A stretch of 64,000 bases of DNA, from contig NZ_CP032543.1 in assembly GCF_003610995.1 (NCBI RefSeq), positions 4,588,001 to 4,652,000 of the forward strand, written 5' to 3'. The notes under the pieces are model-generated. The model searched no databases. It was not told the origin of the DNA and worked only from the letters and a program-made list of their open reading frames with translations. Position 1 is the first letter of the stretch. Each line of letters opens with the position of its first letter. Shown piece after piece: positions 26,273 through 35,847 of this stretch. The stretch comes from Streptomyces griseus subsp. griseus. GTDB taxonomy: Bacteria > Actinomycetota > Actinomycetes > Streptomycetales > Streptomycetaceae. The position numbers and the translations under genes are program-made.

Positions 26273-26597
26273 GCGGAGTTGGCGGGCCCGCTCCCGGGGG
26301 CGCTCGCGCCTGCCGGTCCGCTCGTGGGGACGCGTCTGTGCCTGCCGGTCGCCCGCCGGTCCGCTCCTGGGACCGGGAGGTGCGCGCGCTGCTCGTGGAG
26401 CGGGGTGCGCCGGACCGGGACCCCGAGCGCGACCGGGAGTTGCGGCTGCCCGGGATGAGCGATGAGCCCGGTCCGGCTGCTGCTGTCGTGCGCCCTGGCG
26501 GCGGGCGGGCCCGGGCGCCCCGCAGTGTCGGCTGACGCCCTGACGCTCCGCTGGCCTCTGCCGAAGCGTTTGAGCTTCGGGTTTCAGGCTTCGGGCG
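26273..26597. terminator. convergent intergenic region with terminator hairpin
   Basis: This 325-base gap separates convergent genes. A perfect 7-bp hairpin CCGAAGC-GTTTGA-GCTTCGG (26561-26580), close to the 3' end of the methyltransferase gene, can serve as a bidirectional terminator. Earlier parts contain short direct repeats (GCCTGCCGGTC, CCGGTCCGCTC). I see no gene I can support. Confidence 0.5.
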
Positions 26598-27872
26598 TCA
26601 CCCCAGCGGATGCCCGATCAGCATCGTCGGGGCCCCGGCCACCCGGGTCAGGAACACCGTCGCCGCCTCGGGCCCGCTCAGCTTCATCCGGCGGCGCAGC
26701 TCCTCCGGTTCGACCGCCGAGCCCCGCTTCTTGACGGTCAGTACGCCCACGCCGCGCTCCCGCAGCAGCGCCTTCAGCTTCTTCATGTTGAACGGCAGCC
26801 GGTCGGTGATCTCGTACCCGGTGACGTACGGCGAGGAGTACGGCACATCGCTCGTGACGTACGCGATCGTCTCGTCCACCAGCCGCCCGCCGCACCGCTC
26901 CACGATGTCCGCGACCAGATGCGCCCGGATCACCGCGCCGTCCGGCTCGTACAGATAGCGCCCGACCGGGCCCACCGGCGGGGCGTCCAGCGGGGCCGGG
27001 GCGGAGAGGGTGGCGCCGGACGGCAGCAGGGTGGCCCGGAACGTACCGGGCGTGAACCCCTCCCCGTACCAGAGCACCGCCTCCTTCACATCGCCGCCGT
27101 CCGAGATCCACTCGGCCTCCGCCTCCGGGCCGATCACCTCGTGCGGGATGCCGGGCGCGATCTTCAGCGCCGCGCGGGGAGCTTTCAGCGCGGCGGCCGT
27201 GGCCCAGGACAGCGGCGGTGAGTACGCCTCCGGGTCGAAGATCCGCCCGCCCGCCGCCCGGCCACCACCCCTGCCCGACGCGCTGCGCGCGGCCCCTCCC
27301 TTCCCGCCCCGCCGGGCCGGGTCCACGAAGACGGCGTCGTACGGAGAGGTGTCGATCTCCGTGACGTCGGCGCACCGCACCTCGATCAGCGCGCCCAGGC
27401 CGAGCGCCTCCGCGTTGGCGCGTGCCACCTCGGCGGTGAGCGGGTCGCGGTCCACGGCGAGGACGGCGATCCCGGCACGGGCCAGCGCGATGGCGTCGCC
27501 GCCGATGCCGCAGCACAGGTCCGCCACGCTCCGCACGCCGAGCGCGGCGAACCGGGCGGCGCGGTGGGTGGCGACCGAGGTGCGGGTGGCCTGTTCGACG
27601 CCGTTGGGCGTGAAGTACATCCGGTACGCGTCCTCGGCCCCGAACTTCGCCACCGCCCGCTGCCGCAGCCGGGCCTGGCCCAGGGCGGCCGACACCAGCT
27701 CCGCCGGGTGCGTGCGGCGCAGCCGGGTCGCGGTGGCCAGCTCTGCGGCGGGGTCGTGGTCGCGCAGCCCGGCCAGCAGGTGCTCGCCCTCGGGGGTGCG
27801 CAGGGCGGCGAAGGCGGCGCGGGCGGGGTCGTCGGCCGGGGTGGCGGGGGTCGATGCGTTCACCCGTCCCAT
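26598..27872 (-). CDS. class I methyltransferase with THUMP-like domain
   Basis: 424 residues. The Rossmann SAM site is VADLCCGIGGDAIALARAGI (about 115-134), followed by VLAVDRDPLTAEVARANAEA and FVDPARRGGK, a DPPR-like motif. The C-terminal region (FNMKKLKALLRERGVGVLTV, VEPEELRRRMKLSG) matches the THUMP-like domain of this actinobacterial family. It probably acts on RNA, but no target is established. It is divergent from the deacetylase gene. Confidence 0.85.
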   Translation of the reverse strand: MGRVNASTPATPADDPARAAFAALRTPEGEHLLAGLRDHDPAAELATATRLRRTHPAELVSAALGQARLRQRAVAKFGAEDAYRMYFTPNGVEQATRTSVATHRAARFAALGVRSVADLCCGIGGDAIALARAGIAVLAVDRDPLTAEVARANAEALGLGALIEVRCADVTEIDTSPYDAVFVDPARRGGKGGAARSASGRGGGRAAGGRIFDPEAYSPPLSWATAAALKAPRAALKIAPGIPHEVIGPEAEAEWISDGGDVKEAVLWYGEGFTPGTFRATLLPSGATLSAPAPLDAPPVGPVGRYLYEPDGAVIRAHLVADIVERCGGRLVDETIAYVTSDVPYSSPYVTGYEITDRLPFNMKKLKALLRERGVGVLTVKKRGSAVEPEELRRRMKLSGPEAATVFLTRVAGAPTMLIGHPLG

Positions 27873-27906
27873 TGTGGCCGGTGCGCGAAGGCGGGCGCCC
27901 TGGGGT

Positions 27907-28006
27907 CGACGCGGGGTCCTGTACGTCGACGCGGGTTCCCTCTACGCCGACACGTGCTCCTACCGGGCGACGCGTCGCCCACAAGCCGACGCGTCGCCCC
28001 TGTGGG
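27907..28006. repeat. five helically phased repeats, about 20 bp each
   Basis: CGACGCG (once CGACACG) recurs at 27907, 27927, 27948, 27968 and 27987, spacings 20, 21, 20 and 19. Units 1 and 2 share CGACGCGGG.TCC..TAC; units 4 and 5 share CGACGCGTCGCCC. The array occupies the divergent intergenic region between the methyltransferase and deacetylase genes. Confidence 0.75.
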
Positions 28007-28115
28007 CCGGTCGGGGGACGGGTCCGGTCCCCTCGCGGTGTCGGGACGGGAGGCGGGTGGACGGCTGGCAGGATGCGGCGCCATGCAGCTAGTACGACAA
28101 AAAGGAAAATCACCC

Positions 28116-29039
28116 ATGAAGCGGCACCGGCCGGTCTCCGTCGTGCTGGCGGCCCTCCTGGCCGCCACCATCACCTCCGCGTGTGCGTCGGAGACGGGTG
28201 GCGGCGGCGCGGGAGCCCCGGGCGGACCGGCGAAGCCCGCCGCCGGGCAGCCGAACGAGGCCGCCGCGCAGGCCGGGCCCGCCCGCGCTCTGGACACGTA
28301 CGCCGGGGAACTCAAGCGGAGACAGGCCGCACGGGCCGTCGCCGCGAAGAAGTGGGGGCTGGCCAAGACTCCGCTCGCGGCCCCCGAGCCGCCGGCGGTG
28401 AAGCCGCGCATCACCACCCGCAAGGGGTTCGAGGTCCGGGACGACGAGGGGCTGCCGCCCGTCTTCACCACCGTCCCCACCAAGGAGAAGATCGTCTTCC
28501 TCACCATGGACGACGGGGCGGAGAAGGACCCCGCGCTGCTGCGGATGATGACCGAACTGGACATCCCGTACAGCGCCTTCCTGAGTGACTACGTCACCAA
28601 TGACAACTACGCGTACTTCCGGCAGATGCAGAAGCGCGGGGTGGCCCTCAACAACCACACGCTCAACCACCGCTATCTGCCCGGCCTCTCCTACGCCGAG
28701 CAGAGGCGGGAGATCTGCGGCCAGCAGGAGAAGCTCCTCAAGGAGTACGGGAAGCGGCCCACCCTCTTCCGCCCGCCCTACGGCAACTACAACCGCGACA
28801 CCCTCGTCGTCGCCAAGAGCTGCGGCATCACCGCCGTGCCCCTGTGGTCCGCCGAGGCCTTCGCCGACCACATGGAGTGGCGCGAGTGGGACCGGGACCT
28901 GCACCCCGGCGACATCGTCCTCACCCACTTCCGGGGCAAGGGCGCCTGGAAGGGCACGATGCCCGACATGATCCGCCTGGTCATGAAGACCATCACGGAC
29001 AAGGGGTACGCGGTGGCGAAGCTGGAGGACTACGTCTGA
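28116..29039 (+). CDS. polysaccharide deacetylase (NodB-homology) lipoprotein
   Basis: 307 residues. The start at 28116 follows AAGGAAAA. The signal peptide ends in the lipobox ITSAC (Cys22), so it should be an outer-face lipoprotein. The NodB motifs are FLTMDDG (usually TFDDG), NHTLNHRYL with the metal-binding His pair, and RPPYGNYN. FVR/LTHFRG near the end completes the site. It probably removes acetyl groups from cell-wall glycan or chitin-like polymer. A Gly/Ala/Pro-rich linker follows the lipobox. Confidence 0.9.
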   Translation: MKRHRPVSVVLAALLAATITSACASETGGGGAGAPGGPAKPAAGQPNEAAAQAGPARALDTYAGELKRRQAARAVAAKKWGLAKTPLAAPEPPAVKPRITTRKGFEVRDDEGLPPVFTTVPTKEKIVFLTMDDGAEKDPALLRMMTELDIPYSAFLSDYVTNDNYAYFRQMQKRGVALNNHTLNHRYLPGLSYAEQRREICGQQEKLLKEYGKRPTLFRPPYGNYNRDTLVVAKSCGITAVPLWSAEAFADHMEWREWDRDLHPGDIVLTHFRGKGAWKGTMPDMIRLVMKTITDKGYAVAKLEDYV

Positions 29040-29140
29040 CCCGATGCCCTCCCCGTACGCTCCGGATGCGCGCTCGCCCTCCCCGGGCCGGGCGCGCATC
29101 CGTCATCAAGGCCCCGATCGGGAGGCGCGAGGGTGGTGAA

Positions 29141-29167
29141 TTGGCACTCCGCTTGACCGAGTGCTAA
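29141..29167 (+). promoter_or_regulatory. CIRCE operator 1, upstream of groES
   Basis: TTGGCACTC-N9-GAGTGCTAA is one mismatch from the CIRCE consensus TTAGCACTC-N9-GAGTGCTAA, the HrcA binding site. The -35 element TTGACC (29153-29158) lies inside its spacer. Confidence 0.95.
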
Positions 29168-29180
29168 TCGCGGTCATAGT
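29153..29180 (+). promoter_or_regulatory. groES-groL promoter
   Basis: TTGACC (29153-29158), a 16-base spacer and CATAGT (29175-29180). The predicted start near 29187 lies at the left edge of the second CIRCE, so the two operators flank the promoter on both sides. Confidence 0.8.
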
Positions 29181-29187
29181 CTCGGGT

Positions 29188-29214
29188 CTGGCACTCCCCC
29201 CTGGAGAGTGCCAG
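29188..29214 (+). promoter_or_regulatory. CIRCE operator 2, at the transcription start
   Basis: CTGGCACTC-N9-GAGTGCCAG is a perfect inverted repeat with the CIRCE core (GCACTC-N9-GAGTGC). It lies 47 bases (start to start) downstream of the first CIRCE, and would be in the 5' leader of the mRNA. Confidence 0.92.
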
Positions 29215-29323
29215 CACCACACTGTGCGACAGGGCAGGTCCGGCACCCGCGACGACGGATCGGTCTGGTCGCCGCCCACTGACTGCTAAACCCCGTGAGA
29301 TCTCCGAAGGGGGAGACCGGATC

Positions 29324-29632
29324 GTGTCGACCACCAGCTCCAAGGTTGCGATCAAGCCGCTTGAGGACCGCATTGTGGTCCAGCCGCTCGACGCCGAGCA
29401 GACCACGGCTTCCGGCCTGGTCATTCCGGACACCGCGAAGGAGAAGCCCCAGGAGGGCGTCGTCCTCGCCGTGGGCCCGGGCCGCTTCGAGAACGGCGAG
29501 CGTCTTCCGCTCGACGTCAAGACCGGCGACGTCGTCCTGTACAGCAAGTACGGCGGCACCGAGGTGAAGTACAACGGCGAGGAGTACCTCGTCCTCTCGG
29601 CCCGCGACGTCCTCGCGATCGTCGAGAAGTAA
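29324..29632 (+). CDS. groES: co-chaperonin GroES
   Basis: 102 residues. [21 protein letters not shown] starts the GroES fold, [16 protein letters not shown] is the mobile loop, and the domed base motif [20 protein letters not shown] follows. It caps GroEL during protein folding. The GTG start has GGGGGAG about 10 bases upstream. Controlled by two CIRCE elements, hence by HrcA, and by heat. Confidence 0.98.
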   Translation: MSTTSSKVAIKPLEDRIVVQPLDAEQTTASGLVIPDTAKEKPQEGVVLAVGPGRFENGERLPLDVKTGDVVLYSKYGGTEVKYNGEEYLVLSARDVLAIVEK

Positions 29633-29654
29633 TTCACCCACGTTTGCTTGTGTT

Positions 29655-31356
<1,702 letters not shown>

Positions 31357-31377
31357 TACGTAGCTCTCCGTACGCCT

Positions 31378-31414
31378 GAGGCCCGGTACCCCCGTCGCGG
31401 GGGCACCGGGCCTC
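31378..31414 (+). terminator. groL terminator
   Basis: GAGGCCCGGT (31378-31387) pairs with ACCGGGCCTC (31405-31414), extended inward by CCCCCG/CGGGGG around a TCG loop. It is 22 bases after the groL stop, between convergent genes. Confidence 0.85.
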
Positions 31415-31435
31415 GGTGCGTTCCGGCCGCCTCGC

Positions 31436-32452
31436 CTACGCCCTGCGCGCCAGCTCGTCCGGCGTGACCGGGTCGGCGAACGGCACCCCTTCCACGTAAC
31501 GCGCGATCTCCTCCAGCGCGAAGTCCCCCATGCGGTGGATCTCGTCCCCGAGCGACCCCGCCACATGCGGGGTCAGCAGGACGTTCGGCAGGTCGTACAG
31601 CGGCGAACCGGCGGGCGGCACCTCCGGCTCCGTGACGTCCAGCACCGCGTTCAGCCGCCCCGACACCAGCTCCGGCAGCAGCGCGTCCCCGTCGATCAGC
31701 GAACCGCGCGAGGTGTTGATCAGCGTCGTGCCGTCCGCCATCGCCGCGAGCTGGGCGGTGCCGATCAGGTGCCGGGTGGCAGGCAGCTCCGGCGCGTGGA
31801 CCGAGACGATCCGGCTACGGGCGCACAGCTCGTCCAGGCCCGTCTTCGCCGCGCCGAGCCGGGCCGCCGCCCCCGCGTCCACGTACGGGTCGAAGAGCAG
31901 CACGTCCAGGTCGAACGGGCGCAGCAGTTCGATCACCCGGCGCCCGATCCGCGAGGCGCCCACGATCCCCACGCACCGCCGGTAGTTGCCGTGCCCGTCC
32001 AGCTCCGCGCGCCAGTCGTGCGGGGCGCGCAGCCGCCGGTAGCGGTGGGCGGCGCCCAGCACGTTCTTCCCGGCGAACAGGATCGCGGCCAGCGTGTACT
32101 CGGCGACCGGCAGCGCGTTGGCCCCGGCCGCCGAGCTGACCTGGATGCCCCGCTCCCAACAGGCGGGGGTGATGTGGTGCTTGACGCTCCCGGCCGCGTG
32201 GACGACGGCCCGCAGCCGGGGCGCGGCGGCGAGGACGCCGGCGGTGAGCGGGGGCACGCCCCAGCAGGTGATGAGCAGCTCCGCCCCGGCGAGCGCCGCC
32301 GCGACCTCGGGCGACGGCCCGGTCAGCCGGTGGGCGACCAGCGCCGGATCGGTCTCCACGAGCGCGGTGAGCCGCTCCCGCTGTACGGGGGTGAAGAGGC
32401 GGTCCGCGATGCCGGGGCCCATGGCGAGGAGGGCGGTGGGGGTGGGTGTCAC
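31436..32452 (-). CDS. D-isomer-specific 2-hydroxyacid dehydrogenase
   Basis: 338 residues. The NAD-binding Rossmann motif is GIVGASRIGRRVIELL. The catalytic Arg (INTSRGSLID), Glu (LDVTEPEVPPAG) and His (LTPHVAGS) are all present. It reduces or oxidises a 2-oxo/2-hydroxy acid; substrate unknown. It is the last gene of the sugar importer operon, and its GTG overlaps the permease stop (GTGA), so it probably acts on a product of the imported sugar acid or sugar. Confidence 0.92.
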   Translation of the reverse strand: MTPTPTALLAMGPGIADRLFTPVQRERLTALVETDPALVAHRLTGPSPEVAAALAGAELLITCWGVPPLTAGVLAAAPRLRAVVHAAGSVKHHITPACWERGIQVSSAAGANALPVAEYTLAAILFAGKNVLGAAHRYRRLRAPHDWRAELDGHGNYRRCVGIVGASRIGRRVIELLRPFDLDVLLFDPYVDAGAAARLGAAKTGLDELCARSRIVSVHAPELPATRHLIGTAQLAAMADGTTLINTSRGSLIDGDALLPELVSGRLNAVLDVTEPEVPPAGSPLYDLPNVLLTPHVAGSLGDEIHRMGDFALEEIARYVEGVPFADPVTPDELARRA

Positions 32453-33309
32453 TTGAGGCTCCCTGCGGTCAGGCCCGCCTTCCAGTGCCGCTGGAGCACG
32501 ACGAAGGCGATGATCAGCGGTGTGACGGCGAGGAGCGAGCCGGTGACGACCATCGGGTAGAAGGCCGGGTCGGCGTTGGCGTTGCTGTGCCAGTTGTAGA
32601 GGCCGAGGCTCAGCGGATAGAGGTCCTTGTCCGAGAGCATCACCAGCGGCAGGAAGAAGTTGTTCCAGATCGCGGTGAACTGGAAGAGGAAGACCGTCAC
32701 GAAGCCGGGCATGACCATGCGCAGCCCGACCGACCAGAAGGTCCGCAGCTCGCCCGCCCCGTCGATCCGGGCGGCCTCCAGCACCTCGTCGGGGATGTAG
32801 CCCGCGCTGAAGATCCGCGAGAGGTACACGCCGAACGGGTTGACCAGCGCCGGGATCAGCACCGCCCAGTAGGTGTTGACGGTGCCGGTCTCGACGGCCA
32901 GCAGGTACAGCGGCAGGGACAGCGCCGTGGAGGGCAGCAGCACGCCGAGCAGCACCAGGGCGAACAGCTTCTCCTTGCCCCGGAAGCGGTACTTGTCGAA
33001 GGCGTACCCGGCGGCGACGCTCACCAGTGAGCAGCCCAGCGCCCCGATGCCCGCGTACAGCAGGGAGTTGCCGTACCAGCGGAAGTAGATGCCGTCCTGG
33101 TAGGCCGTCAGCTCCGACAGGTTGTGCGCGAGGTCGAAGCCCTCGAAGGAGAAGACATCACCGCCCAGCAGGTTCCCGGCGTCCTTGGCGGCGGCCGTGA
33201 GCAGCCAGATCAGCGGGAAGAGTGTGTAGAGGGCGGCGATCAGGAGCACACCGTTGACCGCGGTCTTCGACAGCCACCGGTTGGAGGTTCTGGAAGTTCC
33301 GGAGGTCAT
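32449..33309 (-). CDS. sugar ABC transporter permease, MalG type
   Basis: 286 residues with six membrane segments. The EAA-loop motif that contacts the ATPase is EVLEAARIDGAGELRTFWSV. The N-terminal segment LLIAALYTLFPLIWLLTAAA starts the membrane domain. ATG 33309 overlaps the stop of the MalF-type permease (ATGA). It is the inner-membrane channel of a CUT1 sugar importer. Confidence 0.94.
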   Translation of the reverse strand: MTSGTSRTSNRWLSKTAVNGVLLIAALYTLFPLIWLLTAAAKDAGNLLGGDVFSFEGFDLAHNLSELTAYQDGIYFRWYGNSLLYAGIGALGCSLVSVAAGYAFDKYRFRGKEKLFALVLLGVLLPSTALSLPLYLLAVETGTVNTYWAVLIPALVNPFGVYLSRIFSAGYIPDEVLEAARIDGAGELRTFWSVGLRMVMPGFVTVFLFQFTAIWNNFFLPLVMLSDKDLYPLSLGLYNWHSNANADPAFYPMVVTGSLLAVTPLIIAFVVLQRHWKAGLTAGSLK

Positions 33310-34385
33310 GACCGTGCCTCCTTCCGGTGGGTGAAGCGGGTGACGGCGAAGGAGAGCACAGCGGCGACGAGGGCGATGAGGACGGAGGCGGCGGCCGCCA
33401 GCCCGTAGTCGTTGCGCTCGAACGCGGCGCTGTAGGCGTACATGTTCGGGGTCCAGGTGCTCGTCACCGCGGAGCCCGAGCCGCGGCTGAGGATCAGGGG
33501 CTCGGTGAACAGCTGGAGCGAGCCGATGATCGTGAAGAGCAGCACCATCACCAGCGAGGAGCGGATCAGCGGGAGCTTGATGGAGAAGGCGATCCGCCAG
33601 TTGCCTGCGCCGTCCACGGTCGCGGCCTCCAGCAGCGAGCGGTCCACGGCCTGCAACGCGGCGTAGAAGATCACCACGTTGTAGCCGAGCCACTCCCAGA
33701 GCGCGATGTTCACGATGGAGGGCAGCGTGCCCGCCGAGGAGAAGAAGTCGAAGCCGATGCCGCCCGCCTCCATCGCGGCGACGACCGGGGAGAGCTGCGG
33801 GGTGTAGAGGTAGATCCAGATCAGTGCGGCGATCAGACCGGGGATGGCGTGCGGCAGGAACAGCGCCAGCTGGAAGAAGCGCCGGGCGCGCGCCAGCGTG
33901 GTGTCCAGCAGCAGGGCCAGGACGATCGCGCCGCCGCCCATCAGCGGGATGTAGAAGGCGCAGTAGCCGAGCAGCACCCAGAAGCCGTCGCGGAACGCCT
34001 GGTCGCCCAGGGCCGCCGCGTAGTTGCCGAGCCCGTCGAAGACGGTACGGGGACCGTCGAAGCCGAGGCCGGACTGCTTCTCGGTGAAGAGACTGAGCCA
34101 GAGCGCGTAGACGACGGGGACGATCATCGCCACGGTGAAGAGGACGAAGAAGGGGGTGAGGAGGGCGCCGGCCGCGAGCCGGGTGCGGGCGCGGGTGCTG
34201 AGCGCCTTGGCGGGGCGCCTGCTGTCGTTGCCGCGCGCGGGATCGGGTGTGCTGGTGGCGGGACCGGACGTTCCGTGTGCGGGACCGGGTGGGCTGGTGG
34301 CGGGGCCGGGTGTTGCGTGTGCGGGACCGGGCGTGCCGGTGGCGGGATCAGGCGTTCCACGTACGGGATCGGCCTTGTCGTTCAT
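33306..34385 (-). CDS. sugar ABC transporter permease, MalF type, with N-terminal repeats
   Basis: 359 residues. The EAA loop is LLEAATVDGAGNWRIAFSIK, and the membrane domain begins near AAGALLTPFFVLFTVAMIVP (about residue 71). Residues 11-52 are six tandem heptapeptides of the form TPGPAxx, an extension not needed for transport and probably disordered on the cytoplasmic side. The start overlaps the stop of the binding-protein gene (ATGA). No ATPase gene is in the operon; Streptomyces CUT1 importers usually share the MsiK ATPase. Confidence 0.94.
   Translation of the reverse strand: MNDKADPVRGTPDPATGTPGPAHATPGPATSPPGPAHGTSGPATSTPDPARGNDSRRPAKALSTRARTRLAAGALLTPFFVLFTVAMIVPVVYALWLSLFTEKQSGLGFDGPRTVFDGLGNYAAALGDQAFRDGFWVLLGYCAFYIPLMGGGAIVLALLLDTTLARARRFFQLALFLPHAIPGLIAALIWIYLYTPQLSPVVAAMEAGGIGFDFFSSAGTLPSIVNIALWEWLGYNVVIFYAALQAVDRSLLEAATVDGAGNWRIAFSIKLPLIRSSLVMVLLFTIIGSLQLFTEPLILSRGSGSAVTSTWTPNMYAYSAAFERNDYGLAAAASVLIALVAAVLSFAVTRFTHRKEARS
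34230..34355 (-). repeat. 21-bp coding tandem repeat, six units
   Basis: Six 21-bp units encode TPGPA(H/T/R)(A/S/G) heptapeptides at the N-terminus of the MalF-type permease. Units alternate GPAH and GPAT, so a 42-bp higher-order period is also visible. Confidence 0.9.
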
Positions 34386-35716
34386 GCCGGGTCCTCCACC
34401 TTCAGGCCGCGCTTCCGCAGGTCGGCGACCGTGGCGTCATAGGCCCGCCGGATCGCCTTCGGCAGCGTCGACGCACCACCCACCACCTCGCCGAGCGCGT
34501 CGCCCAGCGCGGAGTTGGTGGCGCCGGGGCTCGGGCCCCACACCCAGTCCGGCCCGATGGAGGCGCCCGCCTCCTCGAAGAGCCCGTACAGGTCCTGGCC
34601 CCCGTAGAAGCTGGTGTCGAAGGCCTTCCGGGCGATCGGCACCATCGCGGGGGAGGCGGGCAGGGCGCTGGAGGTGCTCGCCCCGATCCGCGCCTTGATC
34701 GCGTCCTCGTGCGTCGACATCCACAGCGCGAACTCGACGGCCGCCGCGGTCCTGGTGCTGCCCTTGCTCACGGCGAACGTGGAGCCGCCGATCATCCCGC
34801 TGGCCGGCCGGTCCGCCTCCCAGGACGGCAGCCGCACCGCCGCCCACTTCCCCTTCTGCTCGGGCACGATGCCCGCGAGCACGCCCGCGCCCCAGGAGGC
34901 CCCGAGATAGCCGACGGTGGTGCCCTGCTTGAGGGAACCGGTCCACTCGGGGCTGAAGGAGGAGGCGGTGGAGACGAGCCGGTCGTCGATCAGGCCCTGC
35001 CAGTACGCGGCGGTGCGCGCGGAGGCGGGGTCGGTGGTGTGGATCCGCCAGGCGGAGGTGCCCGCGTCGGCCCGGAACCACTGCGCGCCCGCCTGCCACG
35101 CCATGGCCTGGAAGAACGTCGGGTCGTCGGGGAAGAAGGTGGCGATCCGGGTCTTCGGCGAGGCCTTCCGCACCTGCTCGGCCGCGTCCCGGAACCCGTC
35201 CCAGGTGGCCGGCGGGGTGATGCCGTGCTCGGTGAAGAAGTCCTTGCGGTAGTAGAAGACCTGGGGCGCGGCGTCGAACGGGACCGCCCAGTTCCGGCCG
35301 CCGAGCGTGGTCATCTCGATGGTCTGCGGCAGGAACTTCCTCTTGATGTCCTCGGTCAGGTAGCCGCTGATGTCCTGGAGCGAGCCCTGGCTGACGAACG
35401 CGGACAGCTGCGGATACTCGATGGAGAGCAGATCCGGGGCGATGCCCGCCTTCACCGCGTTGGCGATCTTCGGATAGCCGCCGAGACCGCCGGACGGTAT
35501 CTCCTCGAACTCCACCTTGATCGTTTCGTGGGTCGCGTTGAACGCGTCCACCACCTCCTGCGACCCCCTGGTCCAGGCCCAGAAGGACACGGTCACCGGA
35601 TCGTCGGCGGTGCCTCGGGTGCGGGAGTCGTCGGCGCCGCCGCACGCCGTGAGAACGGCGAGAGCGGTGGCGGCGCCGACCAGCGCATGGACGGAACGGG
35701 ACCAACTGCGGCTCAC
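34382..35716 (-). CDS. extracellular sugar-binding lipoprotein, family 1
   Basis: 444 residues from GTG 35716, preferred over GTG 35740 because AGGAG lies 9 bases before it. The signal peptide ends in the lipobox LAVLTAC (Cys25). The mature part is a family 1 solute-binding protein (TVSFWAWTRGSQEVVDAFNA, TWDGFRDAAEQVRKA, FAVSKGSTRTAAAVEF). It delivers a sugar to the two permeases encoded downstream. Putative operator sites lie 90-110 bases upstream of the start. Confidence 0.93.
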   Translation of the reverse strand: MSRSWSRSVHALVGAATALAVLTACGGADDSRTRGTADDPVTVSFWAWTRGSQEVVDAFNATHETIKVEFEEIPSGGLGGYPKIANAVKAGIAPDLLSIEYPQLSAFVSQGSLQDISGYLTEDIKRKFLPQTIEMTTLGGRNWAVPFDAAPQVFYYRKDFFTEHGITPPATWDGFRDAAEQVRKASPKTRIATFFPDDPTFFQAMAWQAGAQWFRADAGTSAWRIHTTDPASARTAAYWQGLIDDRLVSTASSFSPEWTGSLKQGTTVGYLGASWGAGVLAGIVPEQKGKWAAVRLPSWEADRPASGMIGGSTFAVSKGSTRTAAAVEFALWMSTHEDAIKARIGASTSSALPASPAMVPIARKAFDTSFYGGQDLYGLFEEAGASIGPDWVWGPSPGATNSALGDALGEVVGGASTLPKAIRRAYDATVADLRKRGLKVEDPA

Positions 35717-35803
35717 GGCATGGCTCCTGTACGGACGCACGGACGGTTCGAGCGGGTAGCCGCGATGTTTCGATCCCGCCTGAGCGAAGTCAAGAGCGAA
35801 AGA

Positions 35804-35831
35804 TTGAATGATCGAATAATGATCGATTCAA
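35804..35831 (-). promoter_or_regulatory. operator of the sugar importer operon
   Basis: Two direct copies of AATGATCGA begin at 35807 and 35818, 11 bases (one helical turn) apart. They are bracketed by TTGAAT (35804-35809) and ATTCAA (35826-35831). The same AATGATCG word forms an inverted repeat in front of the regulator gene. Confidence 0.6.
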
Positions 35832-35847
35832 GAGGGTGTGAAGAGGG

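Noticed and set aside
26462..26734. A 90-codon plus-strand frame after the VOC gene
   Set aside because: It runs into the antisense of the methyltransferase gene and has no protein-like sequence.
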